From NCBI RefSeq assembly GCF_042649685.1, contig NZ_JBHRZT010000020.1, forward strand, positions 558,001 through 622,000: DNA of 64,000 nt, written 5' to 3'. Positions 8,487-16,635 of the stretch are shown piece after piece. Under the pieces are notes generated by a model. It saw only the letters and a list, made by a program, of their open reading frames with translations, was not told the DNA's origin and made no database searches. The translations under genes were made by a program, and so were the position numbers. Position 1 is the stretch's first letter. The number at the start of each line of letters is the position of its first letter. The DNA is from Bacillus_BA songklensis. GTDB lineage: Bacteria > Bacillota > Bacilli > Bacillales > Bacillaceae_H.

Positions 8487-8936
8487 TTAAGCACCTGAAC
8501 CTAATACTTCTACCTTCTCAACGAATTCTAAGCTTTTTAGATTTGATAACAACTCATTGAGTTCCAGTTGAATACCGGAAATATCAAGCGATAACGTCAC
8601 ATTTGCCCTTCCTTGAAGCGGAATGGTTTGATGGATCGTTAATACATTGCATCCTGCCGACGCTACTACCCCTAATAGATGGGACAATGTACCGGAGCGG
8701 TCTTCTAAATGAAAAAAGAGCGTAATGATCCGTTCTTTTACCATCGTATGAAACGGAAAGACCGTATCACGGTATTTGTAATAGGCACTGCGGCTCAAGT
8801 CGACCATTTGTACAGCATCCGCAATGGAATCAACCTTCCCCCGCTCAATTAACCGCTTTGCCTGAAGCGTTTTTTGCATGGCTTCAGGCAATACATCTTC
8901 ACGTACTAGATAAAATTGGTGATCTTTTTTGTTCAA
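8487..8936 (-). CDS. pheB: PheB, ACT-domain protein (UPF0735)
   Basis: A small (149 aa) protein with an N-terminal helical segment (FYLVREDVLPEAMQKTL...VDLSRSAYYKYRD) and a C-terminal ACT domain (ERIITLFFHLEDRSGTLSHLL onward, residues ~67-145). The family pairs with pheA in Bacillales and is annotated as chorismate mutase-like or regulatory, but its biochemical role is unsettled. TTG at 8936 is chosen as start because GGGGGAG precedes it and FYLVREDVLP then falls near the N-terminus as in B. subtilis. It lies 30 nt after obg and is likely cotranscribed with it. Confidence 0.9.
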   Translation of the reverse strand: MNKKDHQFYLVREDVLPEAMQKTLQAKRLIERGKVDSIADAVQMVDLSRSAYYKYRDTVFPFHTMVKERIITLFFHLEDRSGTLSHLLGVVASAGCNVLTIHQTIPLQGRANVTLSLDISGIQLELNELLSNLKSLEFVEKVEVLGSGA

Positions 8937-8966
8937 GCAAAGCTCCCCCTTGGCCTTGTCTAACGA

Positions 8967-10253
8967 TTATTCAATAAATTCAAATTCGTAATCCAACAGC
9001 CTCACAACGTCGCCGTCCTTCGCACCGCGTTCACGCAAAGCTTCATCCACTCCCATACCGCGCAGCTGACGGGAGAAGCGTCGAACAGACTCATCACGAG
9101 AGAAGTCGGTCATCTTAAACAGCTTCTCGATTTTTTCACCTGAAAGAACGAATGAGCCGTCGCTCTCTCTCGTGATGAAAAAGCTTGGTGCTTCTTTCTG
9201 ATGTTTATATAGAACACGATGAGTGGATAGATCTTCTTCCACTTCCAATGGAAATTCAGGTGTCGTTTCCACTAAATCTGCAATAGCAAACAACAAATCT
9301 CGCAATCCTTGTCGCGTTAAAGCCGAAATCGGAAAAATCTGCGCATCTTCCTGCAATTTCTCTTTAAATGCCGCCAAATTCTCTTCCGCCTGCGGCATGT
9401 CCATTTTGTTGGCAACGATGATCTGCGGACGCTCCGTCAATCGTAAATTGTACTGACGCAGCTCTTCATTAATCGCCACATAGTCTTCATATGGATCGCG
9501 GCCTTCCATCGCTGACATATCAATGACATGGACGATGACTCTCGTACGTTCGATATGCCTTAAAAATTGATGGCCTAATCCTACCCCTTGATGGGCACCT
9601 TCAATTAATCCCGGTAAGTCAGCCATGACAAAGCTGCGTCCATCTTCTGTCTCAACAACCCCCAAGTTTGGGTTAATCGTCGTAAAGTGATATTCGGCGA
9701 TTTTCGGTTTAGCCGATGATACGACAGATAATAATGTTGATTTTCCTACGCTTGGAAATCCAACAAGACCTACATCTGCGAGTAGTTTCAATTCCATTGT
9801 AATATAACGTTCCACACCCGGTTCACCGTTTTCTGCAATTTCGGGTGCAGGATTCGCAGGCGTTGCGAATCGAGTATTCCCTCTTCCTCCGCGTCCCCCT
9901 CGAGCAATCACGGCCTGTTGTCCATGCTCCGTCAAATCGGCGATGATTTCCTGTGTATCTTCATCTTTTACAACTGTTCCAGGCGGCACTTTTACCACTA
10001 AAGGTTCGGCATTTCTGCCATGCTGGCCCTTGGACATGCCATGCTCTCCGCGTGGCGCTTTGAAATGACGCTTATAACGGAAATCCATGAGTGTACGTAA
10101 ACCTTCTTCCACTTCAAAAATGACGTCGCCGCCTTTTCCTCCGTCTCCGCCGGCTGGACCACCTTTTGGTACATATTTCTCACGACGAAAGGCAACCATT
10201 CCATTTCCGCCGTCTCCGCCTTTCACATAAATCTTGACGTGATCTACAAACAT
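8967..10253 (-). CDS. obg: GTPase Obg
   Basis: This essential GTPase acts in late 50S ribosome maturation and in the stress and sporulation response. The N-terminal Obg fold is glycine rich (KGGDGGNGMVAFRREKY, residues ~11-27, then GGKGGDV and GGRGGRGN). The G domain has GFPSVGKST (~165), DLPGLIEGAHQG and NKMD; a C-terminal OCT domain follows from ~350 (HQKEAPSFFI...GDVVRLLDYEFEF). Length 428 matches B. subtilis. The 38-nt gap after spo0B repeats the conserved spo0B-obg pair. Confidence 0.98.
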   Translation of the reverse strand: MFVDHVKIYVKGGDGGNGMVAFRREKYVPKGGPAGGDGGKGGDVIFEVEEGLRTLMDFRYKRHFKAPRGEHGMSKGQHGRNAEPLVVKVPPGTVVKDEDTQEIIADLTEHGQQAVIARGGRGGRGNTRFATPANPAPEIAENGEPGVERYITMELKLLADVGLVGFPSVGKSTLLSVVSSAKPKIAEYHFTTINPNLGVVETEDGRSFVMADLPGLIEGAHQGVGLGHQFLRHIERTRVIVHVIDMSAMEGRDPYEDYVAINEELRQYNLRLTERPQIIVANKMDMPQAEENLAAFKEKLQEDAQIFPISALTRQGLRDLLFAIADLVETTPEFPLEVEEDLSTHRVLYKHQKEAPSFFITRESDGSFVLSGEKIEKLFKMTDFSRDESVRRFSRQLRGMGVDEALRERGAKDGDVVRLLDYEFEFIE

Positions 10254-10291
10254 TCTTTCTTTTCACTCCGTTCTTCTATGTTGTATGTAAA

Positions 10292-10831
10292 TTATACAAT
10301 CTCTACTACAACACTCAGTTCCTCTTTAGAAATATGCTTTTCTATAATCTTTAATCGCTGCTTTTCTTTTTCTTCTTCTAACCAGTCTTGAATAGATTGA
10401 ATATTAGTTAGTATTCCACTAAAATCAAAAAAGAAACGAACCGATTCATTTTCTATTAATAAGGAAACACTAACATGGTGAGTGGACATGCCGTCAGCCC
10501 CGGCTTCGAGCATCTGCATAAATTCCATTGTCCATTTTGCAAGTACAGCATCATAAGAGGATAAATCTTTTGCATCACCAAGTACTTCTATCTCTAAATG
10601 AAGGGGGGTCCCCCGCCAGTTATATGTCATCACATACTCGGCAAAAGCGGCCAATTTCGTATTTGTCAGCTTTGACTCATGCCCCGCTTCTCTAATGATT
10701 TCTTCAATGATTTCATTGACCCGATCAAGACGATTCAACGCGATGTTCCCCTTAATCAACTGAAGCCGGTTCAACCAGTCATGTCGAGCACAGCTTAATA
10801 TTTTAACTACATTCCATTCTTCTCTCTGCAT
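10292..10831 (-). CDS. spo0B: Spo0B sporulation phosphotransferase
   Basis: Spo0B passes phosphate from Spo0F to Spo0A in the sporulation phosphorelay. The phospho-accepting histidine lies in the helix motif SCARHDWLNRLQLIKGN (residues ~13-29). It belongs to a four-helix dimerisation bundle resembling histidine kinases, followed by a degenerate ATPase-like C-terminal domain. At 179 residues it is slightly shorter than the 192-residue B. subtilis protein. Synteny with obg downstream and rpmA upstream supports the call. Sequence conservation in this family is low, so position and the RHDWLN motif carry most weight. Confidence 0.93.
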   Translation of the reverse strand: MQREEWNVVKILSCARHDWLNRLQLIKGNIALNRLDRVNEIIEEIIREAGHESKLTNTKLAAFAEYVMTYNWRGTPLHLEIEVLGDAKDLSSYDAVLAKWTMEFMQMLEAGADGMSTHHVSVSLLIENESVRFFFDFSGILTNIQSIQDWLEEEKEKQRLKIIEKHISKEELSVVVEIV

Positions 10832-11120
10832 GGTTGCACTCCTAACTCTATCTCAAGCATGAGTAAACATTGATCTCTTCTGATTCAAAAAAGCGGTAGC
10901 AGCATTTTTTGTCATCATTTGCTGTTTCCTTTTCCGTCCACTGCCGCTGTACGCAGCACTCTTCCCCTGTCTCGCATAACATCCATTATGCATAGTTAGT
11001 AAAATTATAGCAGATTCTTTCTAGTAATAGGGGAAATTTCTGCAAAAGGCTTTTAAGAAAGGGACATATTCATGATGGTAGAAAGAGATTACCCTGATCT
11101 TTCATATGGCTGGGCAAAAA
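10832..11120 (-). promoter_or_regulatory. spo0B-obg upstream region with extended -10 promoter
   Basis: TATAAT on the minus strand (11004-11009) is preceded by TGC, giving an extended -10. A long leader of ~170 nt with a small GC-rich hairpin runs to spo0B. No gene is seen in this stretch apart from a weak 19-codon plus-strand frame near 11070. Confidence 0.45.
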
Positions 11121-11152
11121 GAAAACTCTAACCTTAGTCGGTTAGAGTTTTC
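11121..11152. terminator. Terminator of the rplU-prp-rpmA operon
   Basis: A 13-bp perfect stem (GAAAACTCTAACC) with a 6-nt loop and T-runs on both sides, so it can act in both directions. It lies 10 nt after the rpmA stop. Confidence 0.85.
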
Positions 11153-11162
11153 TTTTTGTTCC

Positions 11163-11453
11163 TTATGCTTCTTGCGCAACAGGATATACAGATACTTTTT
11201 TACGGTCACGACCGTAGCGTTCGAATTTAACGATACCGTCAACTTTCGCGAATAAAGTATCGTCGCCGCCGATTCCTACGTTTGTACCTGGGTAAATTTT
11301 AGTACCGCGTTGACGGTATAAAATTGAACCACCAGTTACAAATTGGCCATCAGCACGTTTCGCACCAAGACGTTTCGCGATAGAATCACGACCGTTCTTA
11401 GTAGAACCTACTCCTTTTTTAGAAGCGAAGAACTGAAGGTCTAATCTTAACAT
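11163..11453 (-). CDS. rpmA: 50S ribosomal protein L27, with cleavable N-terminal extension
   Basis: L27 sits at the peptidyl-transferase centre, its mature N-terminus reaching the P-site tRNA. The 96 residues begin MLRLDLQFF followed by ASKKGVGSTKNGRDS. In Firmicutes the first nine residues are removed by the protease Prp, whose gene lies immediately upstream here. ATG 11453 is chosen because GGAGGTG precedes it at a good distance; a GTG at 11462 sits inside that site. It is the last gene of rplU-prp-rpmA, with a strong terminator after it. Confidence 0.97.
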   Translation of the reverse strand: MLRLDLQFFASKKGVGSTKNGRDSIAKRLGAKRADGQFVTGGSILYRQRGTKIYPGTNVGIGGDDTLFAKVDGIVKFERYGRDRKKVSVYPVAQEA

Positions 11454-11468
11454 GACATTCACCTCCTG

Positions 11469-11801
11469 CTATTTTGTATAGATTTTAATATATTTTCCGT
11501 AATCACGTTCGATTGTCTCAAGTGATACAACCATGCCTTCCAAGAGCAGTTGAATCTTCTCAAACGTAGATGAATCCACATTTGTTGGAAACACACAGCG
11601 AAGATATCCTCCGTCACTGCCTTGCTCGATTTCGGGCATCGTGTCGCATAATACAATGATTGCATTTACCGTTCCGAATGAAACAGCGGATGCCCCTGCA
11701 CAAACAATATCTTGACCCTTCTTTGCAAAATCAGCATGTCCACTCATTTCGAAAGCCGTAATCTTGTTATTGTCGTTTCGGGTAATGGTCACTTTAATCA
11801 T
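11469..11801 (-). CDS. prp: Prp (YsxB), ribosomal-processing cysteine protease
   Basis: Prp cleaves the nine-residue extension from L27, a step shown to be essential in Staphylococcus aureus. The 110-residue sequence holds the catalytic His in MSGHADFA (H22) and the Cys in DIVCAGASAVSFG (C34), the signature of the family. It lies between rplU and rpmA with gaps of 11 and 15 nt, so enzyme and substrate are made from one transcript. Confidence 0.95.
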   Translation of the reverse strand: MIKVTITRNDNNKITAFEMSGHADFAKKGQDIVCAGASAVSFGTVNAIIVLCDTMPEIEQGSDGGYLRCVFPTNVDSSTFEKIQLLLEGMVVSLETIERDYGKYIKIYTK

Positions 11802-11812
11802 AACCGATTGCC

Positions 11813-12121
11813 TTACGCGTTGATTTTTTCAATAACAACTTTAGTGTAAGGTTGACGGTGACCTTGCTTACGGCGATAGTTTTTCTTCGCTTTATATTTG
11901 AAAACGATGATTTTTTTCGCCTTACCTTGTTTCTCAACTTTAGCGGTAACAGTTGCGCCTTCAACTAAAGGAGCACCAACTTTTACGTTTTCGCCGCCTA
12001 CGAATAAAACTTTGTCGAAAGTAACTGTTTCGCCTTGGTCAGCAGCAAGCTTCTCGATGTAGATAGCCTGACCTTCTTCAACACGGATTTGTTTACCACC
12101 AGTTTCGATAATTGCGTACAT
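11813..12121 (-). CDS. rplU: 50S ribosomal protein L21
   Basis: L21 binds 23S rRNA. The 102 residues start MYAIIETGGKQIRVEEGQ, and the C-terminal basic segment KYKAKKNYRRKQGHRQPYTKV matches the family throughout. The ATG at 12121 follows GAGGAGGTG. It is the first gene of rplU-prp-rpmA and is preceded by a structured leader with the features of the Bacillus L21 autoregulatory leader. Confidence 0.98.
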   Translation of the reverse strand: MYAIIETGGKQIRVEEGQAIYIEKLAADQGETVTFDKVLFVGGENVKVGAPLVEGATVTAKVEKQGKAKKIIVFKYKAKKNYRRKQGHRQPYTKVVIEKINA

Positions 12122-12228
12122 ACTTGCACCTCCTCAATAAACTAAGACTCGCCATCACAGGTGTTCTTTTGCAGAACTTTTAACCTGATCTGCGCGGTTG
12201 TAGCACGGGTGCTACAAACTAACATATA
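12122..12228 (-). ncRNA. L21 leader (autoregulatory mRNA structure)
   Basis: The 5' UTR has a hairpin TTTGTAGCACC / GGTGCTACAA-type stem (around 12201-12220), then CCGCGCAGATCAGG and a second imperfect stem. This layout resembles the L21 leader family described upstream of rplU in Bacilli, thought to bind L21. A covariance search would settle it. Confidence 0.7.
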
Positions 12229-12230
12229 AA

Positions 12231-12260
12231 ATCATACTATATGTACAAAGGGAATGTCAA
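12231..12260 (-). promoter_or_regulatory. Promoter of rplU-prp-rpmA
   Basis: TTGACA (12255-12260) and TATGAT (12231-12236), 18-nt spacer, minus strand, placed just upstream of the leader. Confidence 0.7.
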
Positions 12261-12316
12261 CTATATAAATCCACATAAATAATTTACCATCGATAAAAAA
12301 CATCCATATACGCATA

Positions 12317-12356
12317 AGCGTTTGCCAAGCAGCCTTACGGTCTCTTGGCAAACGCT
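12317..12356 (-). terminator. Terminator-like hairpin after rng
   Basis: A 13-bp perfect stem AGCGTTTGCCAAG / CTTGGCAAACGCT with a 14-nt loop lies 23 nt past the rng stop. It lacks a U-run. Confidence 0.55.
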
Positions 12357-12379
12357 ATACATCAACCGGGATTTATATA

Positions 12380-13855
12380 TTATTTAGCGTTCTGGATTCT
12401 TTCTTGAATCGTTTTAATACTTCCGATATGGCGGATTGAATAAGAACCATGGAGATGGGGAGAATCGGTCAGAAACACTTTGAAGCCGATCATGTCTTCA
12501 AGCTTGGGTAAAAACCCGTCTCTTTTTAACGCAGTTATCACGACAGGAGTTGTTTCAATCCACATGGCTTCCTCTTCCATCATCCGATGTTCCCACAATT
12601 CCCGTTCAATCTTGTAGGCAACCGCTTCAGGACTGTATATTCTTCCTGTACCACTGCAAATTGGGCAGTGGTGGGTCAGGGCTGCTTCAATGCTTTCTTT
12701 GACTTTTTTTCTCGTCACCTGTAAAATGCCTAACTGTGTAAAGCCGATGATTGTCGTCCGTGTATCATCATTTTTCACCTTTTCTTGCAGCACTTCTTGA
12801 ACCCTTTGCCGATCCCCTTCTTCCTTCATGTTAATAAAATCGATTAAGATCATTCCTCCTATATTACGGAGCTTCAGTTGGTTCGCTATTTCTTTTGCCG
12901 CTTCTATATTCGTTTGCAGAACCGTTTCCCGCTGTGTCGTTTTCCCGGAAAATTTCCCCGTATTAACATCAATGACGGTCATCGCTTCCGTTTGATCAAT
13001 AATGATGTAAGCACCATTTTTTAACCATACGATTTTCTTTAGCAGCTTCTCGATTTCCGGTTCGATATGGTAATGGCGAAAAATGTTTTCTCGATGCCGA
13101 TAGTACATAATAGTACCATTTACATTCATTTGTTTATTCTTGAATTGTTCATACGTATCGTAATCATCGATGTACACATCGCATTGATCAATTTTACGGA
13201 AAAGGTCCTCCAATGTACTGAAGATAAAATCATATGGCTCATACAGGACAGAGGGAGTCTTCACTTGTCCTTTTTTCTTTGCTACTTGTTCATAACGTTC
13301 CCTCAAAGATTGCCACTCACGGATGACTTCCTCTTCTGATGTACGGGAGACGGAGGTCCTCAACAAGATTCCCTCTTGTTCCTGACGGTGCAAAGAAGCG
13401 AACGTACGCCATTTCTCTCTTTCTTCGTCTGTTATTTTCTTTGACACGGCTACATAGTTTCCGTGCGGAAGATATACGACACATTCACCGCCAAACTCAA
13501 TGATCCCGGTCAACTTGGGTCCCTTTGTACCAATGCCCTCTTTGACGACCTGGACGAGAATTTCTTCTCCTTCCCGCACAAATTTTGTGATGCTTTCTTT
13601 ATCTTTTGAAGCCGACGCTGAAAGATGAAAGGATGCCAGGTCATTACGATGAAGATAGCCGTTTTTGTCCATACCGATATCGACAAATGCTGCTTGCATC
13701 CCCGGCAAGACTTTCACGACACGACCTGCATAAATGTTGCCTGCTATCTGGTGACCTTTGCTTTGCTCCTCTAAATAAAGACGCTCCAGTCCATTTTCAC
13801 CAACGAGCGCGATTCGCTTCGCAGAAGAAGCGGCATTGACATAACATGTTTTCAT
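12380..13855 (-). CDS. rng: Ribonuclease E/G family protein (RNase G-like)
   Basis: This is a 491-residue endoribonuclease of the RNase E/G family, the length of RNase G without the RNase E scaffold tail. An S1-like domain is at the N-terminus (GNIYAGRVVKVLPGMQAAFVDIG, ~40-62). The DNase I-like catalytic region contains TVIDVNTGKFSGK and MILIDFINMK with the metal-binding aspartates, followed by a Zn-link cysteine pair CPICSGTGR (~416-424). B. subtilis 168 has no known RNase E/G and relies on RNase Y and J, so its presence separates this host from that lineage. It lies between rplU and spoIVFB and starts with ATG at 13855. Confidence 0.93.
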   Translation of the reverse strand: MKTCYVNAASSAKRIALVGENGLERLYLEEQSKGHQIAGNIYAGRVVKVLPGMQAAFVDIGMDKNGYLHRNDLASFHLSASASKDKESITKFVREGEEILVQVVKEGIGTKGPKLTGIIEFGGECVVYLPHGNYVAVSKKITDEEREKWRTFASLHRQEQEGILLRTSVSRTSEEEVIREWQSLRERYEQVAKKKGQVKTPSVLYEPYDFIFSTLEDLFRKIDQCDVYIDDYDTYEQFKNKQMNVNGTIMYYRHRENIFRHYHIEPEIEKLLKKIVWLKNGAYIIIDQTEAMTVIDVNTGKFSGKTTQRETVLQTNIEAAKEIANQLKLRNIGGMILIDFINMKEEGDRQRVQEVLQEKVKNDDTRTTIIGFTQLGILQVTRKKVKESIEAALTHHCPICSGTGRIYSPEAVAYKIERELWEHRMMEEEAMWIETTPVVITALKRDGFLPKLEDMIGFKVFLTDSPHLHGSYSIRHIGSIKTIQERIQNAK

Positions 13856-13962
13856 TGTTGTTCACACCTTTACTGTCAAAACAAAAAGCCGAGATCCGTT
13901 TTCATCTCGACCTATGCTTTCTCTTTCCTTTTATATAAATGTACCGATGTTTTCACTGGAAA

Positions 13963-14829
13963 TCAATAGAACGGAATCACTTCTTCGATAGGGGCATGAA
14001 GGCGTCTTTCCACAAAATACGCATGAAGAAGTTCATTTTCATCCAGCTGTATTTGTTCATTCTCCTTATTTCTTACGATGATCACATGCTTACAGCCCCG
14101 CTGAAATTGTTCAAGAACATGCTGAATGGGGTCTCCCGCTGCTGCCAGCAGCGGTTTTAACTGGCTAATGTTCCGTTCCTTGCTATGGTAGCGATCAAGC
14201 AAAAAGCGCAGATACACGTATTGGCGGTGCCGCCATTCATGATAAATCGAAAATCCCAAAAAGCCCAGAACCATCCACAGATGAAGCTGCTGAAAGTAAA
14301 AGAAAGCAGAAAATAGAAGAAGACCGGCCAACAAACTACCAGATGCATACAACATCTTTTTATACGCTTGCAAAAATGGAAGCGTACGGGTAAAGAATAA
14401 GAATAAGAGCTTCCCTCCATCCAACGGCCAAATTGGAAGCAAGTTAAACCCCAGAATCATCATATTTTGAACAATAAACTGCTGATGAAGTTCATATGAA
14501 ATGATTGAAAAAGACACCAGTACATAGGAAATCGCCATTAATACAAGATGTGTGAGCGGTCCGCTTATAATGACAATCAACTCTTCACGAAAAGGCCGAT
14601 TTCCGTGTTCTTCCACTTCCGCTACTCCCCCGAACGGCAGCAGCATGATTCGTTTAATGCGCCAGGAAAAAAAGGAAGCCGCTGCTGCATGCCCCAACTC
14701 GTGAATCAACACAATAAAAAACAGAATAACCAGTTGTTGAAAATGCGCCGTGACAATTCCAATACCAAATACAGCCCAAAAAAGAGGATGGATATGAATA
14801 TTGGTCAACAAAAATAGGATTTTACTCAA
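13963..14829 (-). CDS. spoIVFB: SpoIVFB, intramembrane metalloprotease processing pro-sigma-K
   Basis: This site-2 protease in the outer forespore membrane cleaves pro-sigma-K late in sporulation. It has several membrane helices, the zinc motif HELGH (H43, E44, H47) and the third ligand in LPIWPLDGGK (D137). A C-terminal CBS-like domain (~residues 200-288) is thought to sense ATP. The length of 288 is typical. The TTG start at 14829 follows AGGTGATT, and the gene overlaps the 3' end of spoIVFA by 8 nt, so the protease and its inhibitor are translationally coupled. Confidence 0.95.
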   Translation of the reverse strand: MSKILFLLTNIHIHPLFWAVFGIGIVTAHFQQLVILFFIVLIHELGHAAAASFFSWRIKRIMLLPFGGVAEVEEHGNRPFREELIVIISGPLTHLVLMAISYVLVSFSIISYELHQQFIVQNMMILGFNLLPIWPLDGGKLLFLFFTRTLPFLQAYKKMLYASGSLLAGLLLFSAFFYFQQLHLWMVLGFLGFSIYHEWRHRQYVYLRFLLDRYHSKERNISQLKPLLAAAGDPIQHVLEQFQRGCKHVIIVRNKENEQIQLDENELLHAYFVERRLHAPIEEVIPFY

Positions 14830-15604
14830 AGGAAATCACCTGATTCGGATCGATAAATCTTTCTCCTTTTTTAATGGCAAAATAAAACTTCCCTGTTTTA
14901 CCATCCTGATTTTGCATGACTTTTCCTACAGCTTTTCCTTTATCCACAAAATCATATAGACTGACATTAATCTTTTCAAGCTGCCCGTACCATGTTTCGC
15001 TTCCGTCGGCATGCTGAATGATGACGGTTTTGCCGCTGTCCTCTTTTTTACCGGCAAAAACGACAATTCCCTCACTCATTGCTTCAACCGATGATTGACT
15101 TCCTGTCTCAATCATGATCCCCTGCCCATTTTTCTCAAAAGATTCCAGTACTTTCCCGGAGGCCGGCATGGCGTATTGAGATGGCTGTGCAGGTGCTTCC
15201 TTCTTTTCGTTCGTTGCCGGCAAAAGGGCTAATGGCTGTCCAAATGTGTCTTCATACCAATTTGAAACGGAAGCAAATTGAAATTCAGTTTGCATCGTAT
15301 GTTTGACATACTGCCTTGCTTGATCCAGTCCTGGTGATGAATTTTTGAATAAAATAGCCACCACAAGGACTAAACAAACAGAGGTTAAAAATTTAAAGAC
15401 AAGCCATTCTTTTTGGAAAAGCGATGGAGATTGATTGTCCGCGGGAGAGTGTGAATATTCCACTACCGGCATGTGCTCAGCTCCATACCGCTCTTCATCA
15501 CTTAAAATAGAATAGGCAGAAAACGGATTGTCCTGAGGCTTTGTCCCCTGCTTTTTTTTGCGCTCAGCAATGCGTTTTTTAATTTCTTCTGCGCGTCGAT
15601 TCAT
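14822..15604 (-). CDS. spoIVFA: SpoIVFA, inhibitor and stabiliser of SpoIVFB
   Basis: SpoIVFA tethers and holds SpoIVFB inactive until SpoIVB cleaves it. The protein has a basic cytoplasmic N-terminus (RRAEEIKKRIAERKKKQG), one membrane helix (FLTSVCLVLVVAILF, ~100-115) and a C-terminal LytM/M23-like domain (GIVVFAGKKEDSGKTVIIQHADGSE..., ~190-250). That domain lacks the full zinc site of active M23 peptidases and is presumably non-catalytic. ATG 15604 is chosen for its upstream AGGAATGGTGA; an open extension to 15769 reads through a terminator and is not credible. Length 260. Confidence 0.92.
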   Translation of the reverse strand: MNRRAEEIKKRIAERKKKQGTKPQDNPFSAYSILSDEERYGAEHMPVVEYSHSPADNQSPSLFQKEWLVFKFLTSVCLVLVVAILFKNSSPGLDQARQYVKHTMQTEFQFASVSNWYEDTFGQPLALLPATNEKKEAPAQPSQYAMPASGKVLESFEKNGQGIMIETGSQSSVEAMSEGIVVFAGKKEDSGKTVIIQHADGSETWYGQLEKINVSLYDFVDKGKAVGKVMQNQDGKTGKFYFAIKKGERFIDPNQVISFE

Positions 15605-15697
15605 CTTTTCACCATTCCTTTTAAGCTTGTTTCTATAATGTATGACTTGTCCGCCGGCGCTATGACCAAACAAATGTTCCTGACAAAGAAATAAAAA

Positions 15698-15725
15698 AAC
15701 GCTCAATCTTGAACGATTGAACGTT
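15698..15725 (-). terminator. Terminator of the minCD transcript
   Basis: An 11-bp stem (AACGTTCAATC / GATTGAGCGTT, one G-U pair) is followed on the minus strand by TTTTTTTATTT. It separates minD from spoIVFA. Confidence 0.85.
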
Positions 15726-15832
15726 TGGATAATGCTATGTAAAATTGGCGGAAAGCCTCCTTGCAGCACAAAGCCGCAAGAGATTTATCCGGCATCACCA
15801 GGCAGTAAGACCCCCGTTGCTGGAAGTTTCCT

Positions 15833-16633
15833 TTATCGAACACCAAAGAATTTTTTTATTTTCGCGAATACCCCTTTTTCTTCTGTCTCGAGCGATTGAA
15901 GAGGAACGGATTCCCCAAGGATACGTCTTGCGATGTTACGGTAGGCAATGGATGCTTTGCTGGAAGGATCCATTGCGATCGGTTCACCGCTGTTTGATGC
16001 TTTAATGACATTATCATCATCTGCTACGATTCCGATTAAATCAATCGCAAGCAGGGAAACAATTTCATCTACATCGAGCATATCACCGTTTTTAACCATA
16101 TGATTCCGGATACGGTTGATGATAAGCTTTGGAGGCTCGATCCCTTCTTCCTTTTCCAAAAGTCCAATAATGCGGTCTGCATCGCGAACGGCTGATACTT
16201 CAGGCGTCGTTACGACTAGGGCTTTGTCCGCACCAGCGACTGCGTTTTTATATCCCTGCTCAATTCCTGCAGGGCAATCAATGATGACATAATCGAATTC
16301 TTGCTTAAGCTCCAAAACCAACTGTTTCATTTGTTCAGGAGTCACGGCTGTTTTATCACTCGTCTGTGCAGCAGGAAGCAAGTATAAGCACTCAAAACGC
16401 TTGTCTTTTATTAAAGCTTTTTGTGATGTGCAGCGGCCTTCTACAACATCTACAAGATCATAAATAATGCGATTTTCAAGACCCATTACAACGTCTAAGT
16501 TCCGTAAACCAATATCTGTATCGACTAAGCAAACCCGTTTGCCAGACAAAGCGAGTGCTGTACCTAAGTTGGCTGATGTCGTTGTTTTCCCAACGCCACC
16601 TTTTCCTGACGTAATAACTATAGCCTCTCCCAC
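15833..16633 (-). CDS. minD: Septum site-determining ATPase MinD
   Basis: MinD is the membrane-bound ParA-type ATPase that positions MinC to block polar division. The deviant Walker A motif is SGKGGVGKTT (residues 9-18), followed by LVDTDIGLRNLDVVMG and DYVIIDCPAGIE. The C-terminus VFAKIKKFFGVR is the amphipathic membrane-targeting helix. Length 266 (B. subtilis 268). It starts 2 nt after the minC stop, indicating coupling, at the distal end of the mreBCD-minCD cluster. Confidence 0.98.
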   Translation of the reverse strand: MGEAIVITSGKGGVGKTTTSANLGTALALSGKRVCLVDTDIGLRNLDVVMGLENRIIYDLVDVVEGRCTSQKALIKDKRFECLYLLPAAQTSDKTAVTPEQMKQLVLELKQEFDYVIIDCPAGIEQGYKNAVAGADKALVVTTPEVSAVRDADRIIGLLEKEEGIEPPKLIINRIRNHMVKNGDMLDVDEIVSLLAIDLIGIVADDDNVIKASNSGEPIAMDPSSKASIAYRNIARRILGESVPLQSLETEEKGVFAKIKKFFGVR

Positions 16634-16635
16634 TG

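Noticed and set aside
11070..11131. 19-20 codon plus-strand ORF (MMVERDYPDLSYGWAKRKL)
   Set aside because: It has a passable ribosome site but ends inside the rpmA terminator stem and nothing else supports it.
14822..15769. Extended N-terminus of SpoIVFA
   Set aside because: The extra 55 codons run through the minD terminator and have no family counterpart; ATG 15604 has a proper ribosome site.
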